From the NCBI GenBank assembly GCA_018057455.1, contig JAGPDT010000019.1, positions 14,383-51,656 of the forward strand: a stretch of DNA of 37,274 bases, written 5' to 3'. A program made the position numbers and the translations under genes. The notes beneath the pieces were generated by a model. That model was given only the letters and a program-made list of their open reading frames with translations. It was not told where the DNA came from and ran no database searches. Positions 25,601 to 34,300 of this stretch are shown here, piece by piece. Each line of letters opens with the position of its first letter. Position 1 is the first letter of the stretch. The stretch comes from Flavobacteriales bacterium. GTDB lineage: Bacteria; Bacteroidota; Bacteroidia; Flavobacteriales_F; PHOS-HE28.

Positions 25601-27607
25601 AATGCCGGCACCAGTGGATCGCTTGCCTTCTGCTCCAATGGAATGCCCGGCCCCCTGGGCGCGGGATTGGGCGGAGGGGCCGACCCCAATGGAACATGGA
25701 CGTACGGCAACCCCCCGGCGCTGCATAGCCCCGCCTACGATCCCGCCGCTGACCAAGGCGGCAACTATTTCTATACCGTGAACGGCTCGGGGCCCTGCCC
25801 CAATGCCACGGCCACCGTGCTGGTGACCGAAACCGCCGCCCCATTTGCCGGCGGCAACAACACCTATACGTTCTGTTCCAGTGATGGCGCCTTCAACATG
25901 TTCACGGCATTGCTCCAGAATCCCGAGAGCGGAGGTACCTGGCGCCGGGACGGAACACCGCCCACGACGCATGGTGCCATCTACAATCCCACGGTGGACA
26001 GCAGCGGCGTGTTCCTCTACATCCGCTTGGGCAACGGCCCTTGTGCCAGCGATACCGCCCGGCTGACCGTAGTGGAAGCAAGGGCACCGCTCGCCGGTGG
26101 CGATGCATCGATCGAGGTGTGCCCAACAGATTCCCAGGTGGACTTGTTCGCCGCCTTGGGCGGGGATCCGGACAGCACCGGTGCCTGGTTCGATGCGAAT
26201 GATGATCCACTGCCCGACAGCCTGTTCAACGCCGCGTTGGTCCCGTTCGGGTCGTACCAGTTCATGTACGTGGTGCAGGGCACGGCTCCTTGCACGCATG
26301 ACACGGCCTTGGTGACCGTGGTGGTGGGCGCTGGCCTGAATACGGGAATCGGTGGGCTGGACACCCTCTGCGGTTCACGGACCCAATATGACCTGTTCCA
26401 ATCATTGGGCGGCACGCCTGACGCGGGGGGTATTTGGAGTGAACAGACCGGCATAGGAGCCATCACCGGCCAATGGCTGGACGCCACCTTGCTGGTGCCT
26501 GATGCCTCCTACCCCATGGTGTACACCTTGGAAGACCCGGCCTGCGGACAGGTACAAAGCGTGGTGCTCCTGTACATCGCTCCCTTCCCCGACCCGGGAC
26601 CGGATACCAGCATCACGTTGTGCAACACCAGCGGCGTCCTCGATCTGGCCCTGCTGTTGCGCGGTGCCGATCCGGGCGGGCAATGGCTTGGCCCCAACGG
26701 GGCACCCACGGACAGCCTCTTCAATCCCGCCACCGGGCCTGCGGGCACCTACAGCTATTTCCTGGCCGGCAATGAGGCTTGCGGCGATACCGCCGCAAGC
26801 CTCTCCATCCAGGTGAACCCGCCGGCCGACGCAGGCACCGATGCCAGCGCGCAGTATTGCAACAGCGGTGAAGTGGACCTGTTCCCCCTGCTGGGCGGCA
26901 ACCCGCAACCAGGCGGCATGTGGACCGACCTGGGTGGTTCAGGGGCCTTGACGGGAGAAACCGTCGAACTGGGCCAGCTCAGCGTAGGCCAGTATGCCTT
27001 CAGCTACCTGGTGCTCTCGGCCGGCTGCCCTGCCGATAGCGCGGTAGTTACCCTGAACCTGGTGGACGGTGTGGAAGTGACGGACATACAGCGCACCTGC
27101 AACGAACAAGACCGGACCTATGTGGTGAGCTTTCTCCTCTCAGGTGGCATCCCCGGCAGCTATGCCGTTACGGGTGGGAACGGGACAATGAGCACCGCGG
27201 CACCCTTTCTGTTCACAAGTGTTCCCCTTCCCACCAGCCAAGCGTTCTCCTTCCTTGCGGATGACGACAACCACTGCACGCCCGTACTGGTGCAAGGAAC
27301 AAGCCCCTGCGGCTTCACCGATGCGGTCTTCGTGCCTGAGTCCTTCACGCCCAATGGGGACGGGGCGAACGACCTGTTCACCATCCCCGGCATTGAGGGC
27401 TATCCCCACAATGCGGTCACCATCTTCAACCGGTGGGGCGGCCAGGTCTATTCCGCCACCGGGTATGACAATGTGCGCACCGTGTGGGATGGCAGTTCGC
27501 CCCGGGCGCTGCTTCCCGGTGACGCGTCCACCGGAACGTACTACTATGTGCTGGACCTGGGCACGGGGGCCGAGCCGCTCAAGGGCTTTGTCTATTTGAA
27601 CCGATGA
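19637..27607 (+). CDS. Giant repeat-containing T9SS type B adhesin, 2656 aa
   Basis: A second very large predicted surface protein. I chose the ATG at 19637 (MRRSVAMNLLLVGLALAL), which opens a signal peptide; 19655 is an alternative. The open frame to 19475 reads like intergenic sequence. Residues about 47-2475 are 30 repeats of roughly 80 aa with the pattern APxAGxxGxxxxCSS, DLFxxLGGTPDxGGTW, GxYTYTVxGxxPC, TATVTV. This family is common in Bacteroidota surface proteins but distinct from SprB repeats. Each repeat has two cysteines. After a non-repeat linker (VEVTDIQRTCNEQ) a type B sorting domain ends the protein (ESFTPNGDGANDLFTIPG, NRWGGQVYSATGY). Its last four bases overlap the start of the third PorP/SprF gene. 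The repeat function is unknown and adhesion is inferred. Confidence 0.9.
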   Translation: MRRSVAMNLLLVGLALALPNVVRPAVEGALHTATTGLGPGADGTATLCANGPMVSLFDHLGGTPDPGGTWSGPAPHPGFFDPASDVPGAFTYTVAGPPVASATVTVVVQAPADAGIAASFSTCSSSPAVDLFTLLGGTPDPGGGWTLGGNPVSNLFSPGSSSPGTYTYTVNGVPPCTNATADVVVSVVAAPNAGGDRSLTVCSSDPPFSMRAQLPGAPDLGGTWTPGGSDTFTPGLSTPGVYTYVVPGTAPCANDTARLTTTVREAPVAGSNRSVEVCSDAAVFNLRDSLGGSPDAGGTWAGPLGAHSGLFQPATDPGGAYVYSVPGQAPCLAATATVTVVLRPAPDAGTSVNLVKCSNEAPFNLLSQLGGTPDAGGAWTGPGGSPFPSGTFTPGTNTPGLYTYTVPGLAPCGPATATINISLVAAPKAGINGSHTVCSSEGAFALFSHLGGSPDVGGAWTGPTGPVPSGSFIPGTDLPGVYTYLVSGTAPCANATATVTVTVVNAANAGSNGSVTLCSSSPDEDLFAHLGGTPDPGGQWAIPPPGSGNLSGGLYQPSNPAHPAGGYSYTVNGSAPCPDVSALVQVVENKAPEAGVDGSTILCSTNPPFSMATLLGGVPDVGGVWLNSLNAPVASTFTPGTTPPGIFRYVASGQAPCLNDTAQLTVQVNTAPKAGTNGAEVVCSDGAPVDLFAELGGTPQSGGTWTDPDNIAHSGTFVPGPGALEGGYTYLVTGISPCADVSAVVSVTQHLRPMAGTSASLGLCSTDPAVNLFDHLGGTPDAGGTWTGPGGAASNGVFIPGLAGSYAYQYKVVGTVPCAPDSATVSILVSQAPNAGNSGTLTICTGQTTVDLFDGLDGAPDLNGTWTEITVTGRLGGHTFNPGIPTQLPPGNYDFRYVVPPSGTCNGDTATVRVTIVAVLNAGNDGTLSVCDTETQVDLFSALEDNPQPGGNWQDLNATGQVTGKFFNAQGAGPGTYQLKYKLTGALGCASDSAVATVQVTAGPHAGHEAFAMFCSDGPPVALFPYISPADPAGAWRKPPPGNEVFSGTYDPATFAPGDYSYTVTGSGPCSAAVAVLHVSETLGPNSGQSALVTKCASDPAFEMAAAMGGSPDAGGTWKNPFGQVHPGTFVPGVDPPGVYLYTVAGVFPCTDKTSSLTVNVNPVPQAGGASSRTVCSSAPDLLLFAELSGAQPGGSWFDPVMAPFPSGIFSPGTSTPGLYTYRIIGAPPCGMAEGTVTVSVITAPNAGDASTVALCQNGPAVQLVNLLGGPHDLTGTWTGPAPSSGYFSGTFQPGSSAPGVYTYKVHGIPPCPADSSTVAVSVALPPSAGLSRSINVCSSAGLFAMVDSLGGTPDLNGSWVRLPSGQPSNGIFNPGTPGTFTFQYTVPPSGSSPCTPAQATLTIQVTAAPNAGVDGNLAMCSTSGLSPMFPYLTGGPQTGGTWSFNGTSHGSSFDPAMDLPGLYAYAVQGTGGCMNDTAWVTVMMNQAPDAGSNGVLVLCDDTLAAIVLRQVLGGNPDVGGSWTNSGTGLPASDIYLPTNFGAGVHSFTYTVQGQSPCPAANAQATIIQNAKAVAGNDASTTLCSDGGNMDLLALLGNAADPAGSWIDADGAPATALFSPSSHGPGTFVYRYVVTGDAPCENDTARVAVSVNRKPNAGVSTAPQLCSNGPMVALQSLLGGTPDANGSWAYQPLIGPPVPSDGTFAPGTDPAGAYVYTVAGTLPCSNSSATVQIAVVPEPNAGSFGTISACVSDTEVILFAGLSGSPQTGGTWQDINATGQLVNGIFDATGVLPGSYRFRYTVAGMGPCANDTASVLVTVSAELDAGEDASVSFCQGEVVLLTPFLAGNPQPGGTWTGLESQDGLLNDVLNCAQAGVGTHHYRYVVGGSSTCAPDSAILTVTILNGPQAGSGVPASICSNVASFDLFNQLSPPFDSNGQWHYPVTGAVLPSSIINPAVDPAGTYLYTVPAIGNCPAASATVEVSIVQAANAGTSGSLAFCSNGMPGPLGAGLGGGADPNGTWTYGNPPALHSPAYDPAADQGGNYFYTVNGSGPCPNATATVLVTETAAPFAGGNNTYTFCSSDGAFNMFTALLQNPESGGTWRRDGTPPTTHGAIYNPTVDSSGVFLYIRLGNGPCASDTARLTVVEARAPLAGGDASIEVCPTDSQVDLFAALGGDPDSTGAWFDANDDPLPDSLFNAALVPFGSYQFMYVVQGTAPCTHDTALVTVVVGAGLNTGIGGLDTLCGSRTQYDLFQSLGGTPDAGGIWSEQTGIGAITGQWLDATLLVPDASYPMVYTLEDPACGQVQSVVLLYIAPFPDPGPDTSITLCNTSGVLDLALLLRGADPGGQWLGPNGAPTDSLFNPATGPAGTYSYFLAGNEACGDTAASLSIQVNPPADAGTDASAQYCNSGEVDLFPLLGGNPQPGGMWTDLGGSGALTGETVELGQLSVGQYAFSYLVLSAGCPADSAVVTLNLVDGVEVTDIQRTCNEQDRTYVVSFLLSGGIPGSYAVTGGNGTMSTAAPFLFTSVPLPTSQAFSFLADDDNHCTPVLVQGTSPCGFTDAVFVPESFTPNGDGANDLFTIPGIEGYPHNAVTIFNRWGGQVYSATGYDNVRTVWDGSSPRALLPGDASTGTYYYVLDLGTGAEPLKGFVYLNR
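19770..27070 (+). repeat. Array of 30 diverged ~80-aa repeats
   Basis: Thirty units were counted by the APxAG ... GGTW core. Units 11-13 (from about 22130) and 22-24 (from about 24848) share unusual variants: a WQD/WTE-type core in place of WTGP, the FRY/LKY strand, and an SP insertion in units 13 and 24. The offset is about 2.71 kb, compatible with an old duplication of an 11-repeat block. Confidence 0.75.
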
Positions 27608-28527
27608 GGCTGCCACGCACATACCTGCCCACCGCGGCCCTGTTGATGGTGCTGGCCATGCCCAAGGTGCAAGCCCAGCAGGACCCCATGTACAGCCAGT
27701 ACATGTTCAACACCTTGGCCTTCAATCCGGCCTACGCGGGCAGTGCCGATGTGTTCACCGCCATGCTGCTGAGCCGCCACCAATGGCTCGGGTTCCAAGG
27801 GGCACCGGGCACGCAGACGCTTGCATTGCACTCCCCCTTGCCGGGCGACAAGCTGGCGCTGGGAGGCCACCTCATCCACGATGTGGCCGGCCCGGCCAAG
27901 CAGAGCAGCGCATTCCTGGACCTGGCCTACCGGATCCGTACCGGCGCCAACACCCGCTTGGCCTTTGGCCTCAGCGGAGGGGTGAACTTCTTCCAGGCCG
28001 ACCTGGCCGCGTTGGAGACCGTGTCACCCGATCCGCACAACGCCAACATCAGCGGAAAGTTGCTGCCCAATTTCGGCTTCGGCCTGTACTGGCACGCCCC
28101 GCGCTACTACGTGGGCCTCAGCGCGCCCAAACTGCTGGAGAACACCATCGGCGAGAACGGGGCCGTGGTCACCGCCCAGGAGTTCAGGCACTACTTTCTC
28201 ATGGCCGGCTTGGTGCTCGAACTCTCTCAAGACGTGGCGTTCAAGCCCACCGCAATGCTGCGCGTGGTGCAAGGTGCCCCTTTTTCGCTGGACCTCAACG
28301 CCAGCTTCCTCGTGCGCGAAAGGGTCTGGTTCGGCGCCCTGTACCGTTGGGGCAATGCTTTCGGGCTGCTGGGGCAGTTCCAAGTGAATGAACAATTGCG
28401 GCTGGGCTATGCCTTCGACATGACCACCACCACCTTGGGGGCCTACAACGCCGGTACCCACGAACTGATGATCGGCTACGACTTCAAGTACACCAAGGGG
28501 CGCACCGTTTCGCCGCGCTACTTCTGA
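27604..28527 (+). CDS. PorP/SprF-family outer-membrane protein (module 3)
   Basis: A 307-aa protein. Its signal peptide (MRLPRTYLPTAALLMVLAMP, then KVQAQQ) precedes the family signature DPMYSQYMFNTLAFNPAYAGS and RHQWLGFQGAPGTQ. The barrel strands continue to LGYAFDMTTTTLGAYNAGTH near the end. ATGA overlaps the stop of the 2656-aa adhesin by 4 nt. Its own stop overlaps the start of the OmpA-family gene by 1 nt. The cargo-PorP-OmpA order is the classical arrangement seen in Bacteroidota, so it probably serves the 2656-aa adhesin. Of the three PorP/SprF proteins here it has the most canonical signature. Confidence 0.93.
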   Translation: MRLPRTYLPTAALLMVLAMPKVQAQQDPMYSQYMFNTLAFNPAYAGSADVFTAMLLSRHQWLGFQGAPGTQTLALHSPLPGDKLALGGHLIHDVAGPAKQSSAFLDLAYRIRTGANTRLAFGLSGGVNFFQADLAALETVSPDPHNANISGKLLPNFGFGLYWHAPRYYVGLSAPKLLENTIGENGAVVTAQEFRHYFLMAGLVLELSQDVAFKPTAMLRVVQGAPFSLDLNASFLVRERVWFGALYRWGNAFGLLGQFQVNEQLRLGYAFDMTTTTLGAYNAGTHELMIGYDFKYTKGRTVSPRYF

Positions 28528-30725
28528 TGATCAATGCCATCCGCCTCCTTCTGCTGCACGGGCTGCTCCTGGTGCCTGGGGTGGTGGCCCTGGGCCAAGG
28601 CCGGGCGGACACGCACACCCGCTTGGCCGACCGCTACTATGCGCGCATGGCCTATGCCCAGGCCAAAGCCGAGTACCGCATCGCAGCGGACCTGGGCGCG
28701 GTGAATGAACACGTGGTGAAGCGGCTGGCTGATTGCTCCATGAAGCTGGGCGACACCCGGGACGGGGAACTCTGGTATGCCCAGGTGGTGAAGTACCTCA
28801 ACCGGGCGCCCATCGACCTGTACATGTACGCCCAGGCCCTCAAGGGCAACGGCAAGTACGCCGAGGCTGAAACTTGGATGGACCGCTACCTGGCCATGAG
28901 CCCGAAAGAAGGGGAGCCCGGCCAAAGCAACATCGTGGACTTTGCCGCCAAGTTCGCGGCCAACCCGGACCGCTTCACCGTGAAGCGTGTCTCGGTGAAC
29001 ACCCCGCTGGACGACATGGCCGCCACCTGGGACGGACCGGAGCGCGTCGTTTTCTGCTCCACCAAGGATTCCTCCATTGGCGTGCAACGGCGCGCCGCTT
29101 GGAACGACCAACCCTTCCTGGACCTGTTCACCGCCAAACGGCAACCGGACGGCGACCTGATCGATGCCCGCCCGGTACGCGGCAATGTGAACTCTCGCCT
29201 GCATGACGGCCCCGCCGTGGTGGCCCCCGACGGCTCGCTGTGGTACACCCGCACCAACGCCGCCAAGGGCCAGAACGGGGTGCACCGGCTGGCCATCATG
29301 CATGCCCAGCGCGATGGGGAGGGCTGGAAGGGTGCCGACCCCTTCCTCTACAACAACCCGGAATGTTCCGTGGGCCACCCCGCCATTTCCGCCGATGGCC
29401 GTTGGTTTTTCTTCATCAGCGACATGCCCGGCGGTTACGGCGGCACCGACCTCTACCTGTGCGAGAACCGGGGAGGCCAATGGGGCGAGCCACGCAACCT
29501 GGGCCCCGGGGTGAACACCCCCCGCAATGAGCTTTTTCCGTTCATGGCGGCGGACGGTACCCTGTATTTCGCCAGCGCCGGACCACCGGGACTGGGCGGA
29601 CTGGACATCTTCGCCAGCAGGGCGGGTGAGCATGGTGAATTTGCCTTCTCGGTGAACGTGGGCGCGCCGGTGAACAGCTCCAAGGACGACTTCGCCTTCG
29701 TGATCGACCCCGCCGGGAAGACCGGCTACTTCACCAGCGACAGGCCCGGTGGTCCAGGGGGCGATGACCTCTTTGCCTTCACCATGCACTACGCCCTGGA
29801 GCAGCGCTACCTGTGCACCGGCACGGTGATCGATGACGACAACGCCCTGCCTGTTGCCGGGGTGGCCGTGGAACTCCTCGATGCCGGGGGGGCGGTGGTG
29901 GAAAGCACGGTCAGCGATACGCTCGGCCGGTACTCCTTTCCGGTGAAAGAGAACATGGCGTACGCGGTGCGAGCCCGCATGCAGGGCCGTTACGATGGGC
30001 TTGTGCACTTGAGCACCGAGCACATCAAGCAGGCACAGATCCTTGTGCGCGACGTGCACTTGGTACCGGATGCGGGCATCTGGCTGCGCGGCGTGGTGCG
30101 CCACAAGGACCAGCTCGGCTTCGTGGAAGGGGTGAAGGTGAGCGTGGTGAACCTCACCAGCTTCTTCAGCGAAGTGCATCTCTCGGAGGACGGCGGCGAT
30201 TTCCTGTTCCGTATGCAGCCCAACGAACAGTTTGAAGTGGTGCTGGAAAAGCCCGATCTGTTCACCATCAGCGTGCCGGTGAGCACCATGGGCATGCAGC
30301 GGGGCGTGCTGGACCTGGGCGAAGTGGCCGACCTGGCCATGGAACCGGTACAACTGGGCCGGTACCTGCCATTGAAGCATGTGAAGTGGACGGAAGGCAC
30401 CGGGAATTTGCCGCCTTCGGCATTGGCCGAACTGGACCAGGTGGCCGAGCGGGTGCAAGTGAACCCTTCGTTGAAGTTCGAGCTGGCCGTGCATATGGAT
30501 ACCCGCCTGGCCCCGGATGCCGCCATGAAACTGGCCCAGGCGCGGGCCACGGCCATTGCGGACTACCTGCGCACCAAGGGCATCCGCGGCGATCAAATGG
30601 CCGTGAAGGCCTATGGCATCACCAAGCCGCTGGTGCCCTGCGGGCCGGGCGTGGAATGCACCGCCGGAGAGCACCAACGGAACGAACGCGTGGAGTATGC
30701 GGTGACCGCCATCAGCGGATCATGA
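28527..30725 (+). CDS. PorE-like OmpA-family protein (TPR, beta-propeller, CRD, OmpA)
   Basis: A 732-aa periplasmic or outer-membrane-associated protein. After a signal peptide (HGLLLVPGVVALGQG) there are TPR-like helices at about 25-130 (LADRYYARMAYAQAKAEYR). A PD40/WD40-type propeller spans 150-415, with repeated GHPAISADGRWFFFISD and GGTDLYLCE / GGLDIFASR motifs. A carboxypeptidase-regulatory-like domain spans 428-500 (GTVIDDDNALPVAGVAVELL). An OmpA-like peptidoglycan-binding domain fills 627-732 (ARATAIADYLRTKGI, NERVEY). This domain order matches PorE, a T9SS component of Porphyromonas. It may tether the secretion or adhesin complex to peptidoglycan. No lipobox cysteine is evident. It is the last gene of the island, and its stop region overlaps the convergent deacetylase gene by 14 bp. 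Confidence 0.88.
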   Translation: MINAIRLLLLHGLLLVPGVVALGQGRADTHTRLADRYYARMAYAQAKAEYRIAADLGAVNEHVVKRLADCSMKLGDTRDGELWYAQVVKYLNRAPIDLYMYAQALKGNGKYAEAETWMDRYLAMSPKEGEPGQSNIVDFAAKFAANPDRFTVKRVSVNTPLDDMAATWDGPERVVFCSTKDSSIGVQRRAAWNDQPFLDLFTAKRQPDGDLIDARPVRGNVNSRLHDGPAVVAPDGSLWYTRTNAAKGQNGVHRLAIMHAQRDGEGWKGADPFLYNNPECSVGHPAISADGRWFFFISDMPGGYGGTDLYLCENRGGQWGEPRNLGPGVNTPRNELFPFMAADGTLYFASAGPPGLGGLDIFASRAGEHGEFAFSVNVGAPVNSSKDDFAFVIDPAGKTGYFTSDRPGGPGGDDLFAFTMHYALEQRYLCTGTVIDDDNALPVAGVAVELLDAGGAVVESTVSDTLGRYSFPVKENMAYAVRARMQGRYDGLVHLSTEHIKQAQILVRDVHLVPDAGIWLRGVVRHKDQLGFVEGVKVSVVNLTSFFSEVHLSEDGGDFLFRMQPNEQFEVVLEKPDLFTISVPVSTMGMQRGVLDLGEVADLAMEPVQLGRYLPLKHVKWTEGTGNLPPSALAELDQVAERVQVNPSLKFELAVHMDTRLAPDAAMKLAQARATAIADYLRTKGIRGDQMAVKAYGITKPLVPCGPGVECTAGEHQRNERVEYAVTAISGS

Positions 30726-31338
30726 TCGGTCCCAGGGCCGCACAGGCGTAGCCTTTGCACCGGAAACCTTGCAGGATCGGCACCAAGGCCTCCTTCAGGC
30801 AGGCCGCGCTCTTCGGGTTGTCGTGCAGGACGATGATACTGCCCGGCCGGGCATGCCGCAGCACATGCCGCGCACACTCCCCACCGCGGCGGCCCGGCTT
30901 GAAATCGTAGCCCATCACGTCCCACATCACCACCCGGTACCGCCGGCCGATCGAGCGCAATTGCCCCGGGGGAAGATGCCCGTACGGCGGACGGAACAGC
31001 ATGCTCCCGGTTGATCGTGCAGCACGCAGCACGCTTCGTTGATAGGGCCGCTTGGCGGTACGCCAACCATCGGCATGGTCCCACGTATGGTGCCCGATGG
31101 AGTGCCCATCCGCCCGGATGCGCTGCATCAGCTCCGGGTGTTGTTCCGCCTGTTGCCCCAGGCAGAAGAAGGTGGCTTTCGCCCCGTGTACGGCCAAGGT
31201 GTCCAGCACCCATGGGGTGATTCCCGGGCAAGGGCCGTCATCGAAGGTGAGGAACACCTTGTTGCCCGCGTGGGCCACCCGCCACAGCAGCCGGCGGTCC
31301 AGTGCGGCCAGCAGCCGCATGGCCAGCCGGGCCGGCAT
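30712..31338 (-). CDS. Polysaccharide deacetylase (NodB/CE4 family)
   Basis: A 208-aa enzyme with all main CE4 motifs: TFDDGP at 31-36 (catalytic and metal-binding aspartates D33/D34), HTWDH at 84-88 (zinc ligands H84 and H88), RPPYG at 116-120, WDVMGYDF near 139 and the terminal LHD at 171-173. It removes acetyl groups from N-acetylated glycans such as peptidoglycan or exopolysaccharide. The natural substrate cannot be told. No clear cleavable signal is present, but the start MPARLAMRLLAALDRRLLW is amphipathic to hydrophobic. The ATG at 31338 overlaps the stop of the DUF2723 gene by 1 nt (TGATG), which fixes the start and implies coupling. The open frame further upstream is a shadow of that gene. 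The short length indicates essentially just the catalytic domain. Confidence 0.92.
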   Translation of the reverse strand: MPARLAMRLLAALDRRLLWRVAHAGNKVFLTFDDGPCPGITPWVLDTLAVHGAKATFFCLGQQAEQHPELMQRIRADGHSIGHHTWDHADGWRTAKRPYQRSVLRAARSTGSMLFRPPYGHLPPGQLRSIGRRYRVVMWDVMGYDFKPGRRGGECARHVLRHARPGSIIVLHDNPKSAACLKEALVPILQGFRCKGYACAALGPIMIR

Positions 31339-34300
31339 CAGAAGCGCGCGTTGATCGTACGCCGGCCCTGGGTGGCCATGTCCTCCAGTTTCATCTGGTA
31401 GAGGGTGTCCACTTCCGCCGAACGCAGCAGGAGCTTGGTGGCGAGGGGCTGTTGGCCGTGCACCTGTGCCGTGCGCGCCAAGCGGTCCATCACCAGTTTG
31501 CTCAAGCCCATGTCGTCCTCCACCCGCTGGGCGAACTCCGGCGAGAGGCTCAGGTACCACGCCATGTTCTCGTCCATGATGGTGAACAGGCGCTCGCCCA
31601 ACCGGTTGGCCGATGCCGTATCGCCTGCTTGGTAATACGCTTCGATGATGGGCAGCATGATGCGGTCGTAGGGCACGTTGTGCTCGGGCATCTTGGCCTG
31701 GGCCAGGTCCAGCACCTGCTTGGCCTCCTCCTTGCGGCCTTCGGCGGCCAGCTCGGTGGCCAGTGTGGCGATCTGCAGGCGCAGGTTGGTGGTCATGCGC
31801 AGCACGTTTTCATCCAGGTATACGCCCGGTCCGTGGTCCATGCCGCCCCACTTGAACTTGTTCACCACGTTGTCCAACATGATGTCCGTGGCCACGCTGC
31901 CGTAAGTGTTCGCGGTGGAGGACTTCCCGGCCACGGGCACCAGGCGGTAGGTGAGGCCTTCCAAGCGGAAGTGGTCCTGCAGGTTCAGGTAACTGTCCGG
32001 GCCGGTGGTGACGGCGAAGTAGATGGGCCGCTTCCAGTCGTTGTTGGCCAGCAGGTCCATCATCAGGAAGTGGTTCTTCATCACGTACTGCCGGTTCACG
32101 GTCCAGCGCACATCGCCGGTGAAGAGCGCGGTGTCCTTGGCGGTGAGCATGCCTTGCGGACCGAAGACGAAGGCGCTGTCGGCGGGGATGCGGAAGCGTT
32201 GGGCGGGGATGTAGGCGTCCTTTTTGCCCAGCTGGAAGATCTGCTGCAGGTTGCGGTCGTCCGTGGCAAAGCCCATGGCCCGCTTCAGGTCCAGGTAGCC
32301 GGGGATCTTCTCATTGGGGATCAGGGCCACCACATCACGCGTTCCTTGGCGGTACTTGGCGGGGTCCATGGTGAAGGGCACCGGCTCGCTCGCGTAGGCC
32401 TTGCGCCGCATCTGGTCGATGTACCAATCGGTGTTCAGCAGGCTGAGGTTCACCACGCGCACGTCCGTGCGGATGCCTTCCACCTCCTGGGCGTACCACA
32501 GGGGGAAGGTGTCATTGTCGCCATTGGTGAACAAGATGGCGTTGGGGGCGCAGCTGTTGAGGTAGTCGGCGGCGAGGTCGCGCGCGGGATAGCGGTTGCT
32601 CCGGTCATGGTCGTCCCATTCGGCGCGCACCATCACCACGGGCACCACCAGCCCGATGAGGGTGGCGGCCAACGCGCTGGACCGGTCATTGCGCAGCCTG
32701 CCCAGGAGGTGCATGGCACCCAGGGCCAGGCCGCCCGCCATGCCCATGTAGAAGAGGGAGTAGGAGATGGCGTGGTCGCCACCGGCCAGCATCTCCGCCA
32801 GGAACTTCAGCACACCGATGGCGAGCGTGCCGCCTACGGCGACCATCAGTTCACGCCGGGTGACCGAGCGTGCCGCGTCGAAGAGCGCGTACACCCCCAG
32901 GCCGATCCAGATGGCGAAGGCGTAGAAGGAACCCACATAGGCATAATCCCGCTCGCGTGGTTGGAAGGGGTATTGGTTCAGGTAGATCACGATGGCCAGG
33001 CCGGTGAAGAAGAACAGCAGCAGCACCACGCTCCCGTTGCGCACGTCGCGGCTTAGCTGGTACACCAGGCCGATCAGGCCCAGGAGCATCGGCAGCAGGA
33101 AAAGCTTGTTCATGCCCTTGTTGCGGGTCATGCTCGGGGGCAGGGTGTCCTGGTTGCCCAAACGCTGGGCGTCGATGGCCTTGATGCCCGTGTACCAGTT
33201 GCCGTCGGTGATGCCGCCGTGGCCCTGGATGTCGTTCTGCCGGCCGGCGAAGTTCCAGAGAAAGTAGCGCCAGTACATCCAGTTCACCTGGTAGTCCGTG
33301 AAGAACCGGAGGTTCTCCAGCTGCGTGGGCTTCTGGATCACCGTGGGCTTGCCTTCGCGGTCGGTGGTGCGCACGGCCACGCCCTTGAAATCGCTCCACT
33401 GCTTGTACGCGTCAATGTGGTTGGACTGGGAGCTGTACATCCGCGGGAACAGCATGGTGGTGGCGGGGTCGTACACCGGTTCGGTGCCTTTGCGGGCATC
33501 GGTCACCACGTATTCATTCTCCAAAGTATGGCCCGGGTTTTCGGCCAGGAAGTGGTCCGCGCTCCATCCGTCGTAGAACACCTTGGCCGTGCGGTTCCCC
33601 TTCATCACCTTCCAAGTGGCGGTGTACACCGGGTTGCCGTCCTCGCGCTGGTTGGCCAGCTGGCTGCCCCAGAATTGGCCCATCATCAGCGGGCGGTCGC
33701 CGTATTGCTCACGGTTGAGGTAGCTGAGCAGGTTGAACACGTTCTCCGGGTTGTTCTCGTCGATGGGCGGGTTGGCATTGCTGCGCACCACGATCATGGC
33801 GTAGGTGCTGTAACCGGCCAGGATCACCGTTACGCCCAGGAGCACCGTGTTGAGGACCACCTTGCCATGCCGCTGGGTCCACACCAGGCCCCAGGCCACC
33901 AAGCCCAGGATCAGCGTCGTGTAGATCAAGGTCCCCGTGTTGAAGGGCAGCCCGAAGTCGTTGACGAAGAGCAGCTCGAAACTGCCGGCCATCTTCACCA
34001 GGCCCGGGATGATCACCGCTTGGATGGCGCCCAGGATCAGGGCCGAAATGATGAAGGTGTAGATGATGCCCTTGCGGGTGACCTGGTACTTCTTGAAGTA
34101 GTACACGAAGGCGATGGCCGGGATGCAGAGCAGGTTCAGCAAGTGCACGCCGATGCTCAAGCCCATCAGGTAGGCGATCAGGATCAGCCAGCGGGTGTTG
34201 TGGGGCTTGTCGGCTTCGCGTTCCCACTTGAGGATGGCCCAGAACACGATGGCCGTGAAGAAGGAGGAAAGGGCGTACACCTCGCCCTCCACCGCGCTGA

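Noticed and set aside
28518-30677. 719-aa minus-strand frame opposite the PorE-like gene
   Set aside because: It mirrors the codon structure of the plus-strand gene, with His/Gly/Val-rich composition and no recognisable features.
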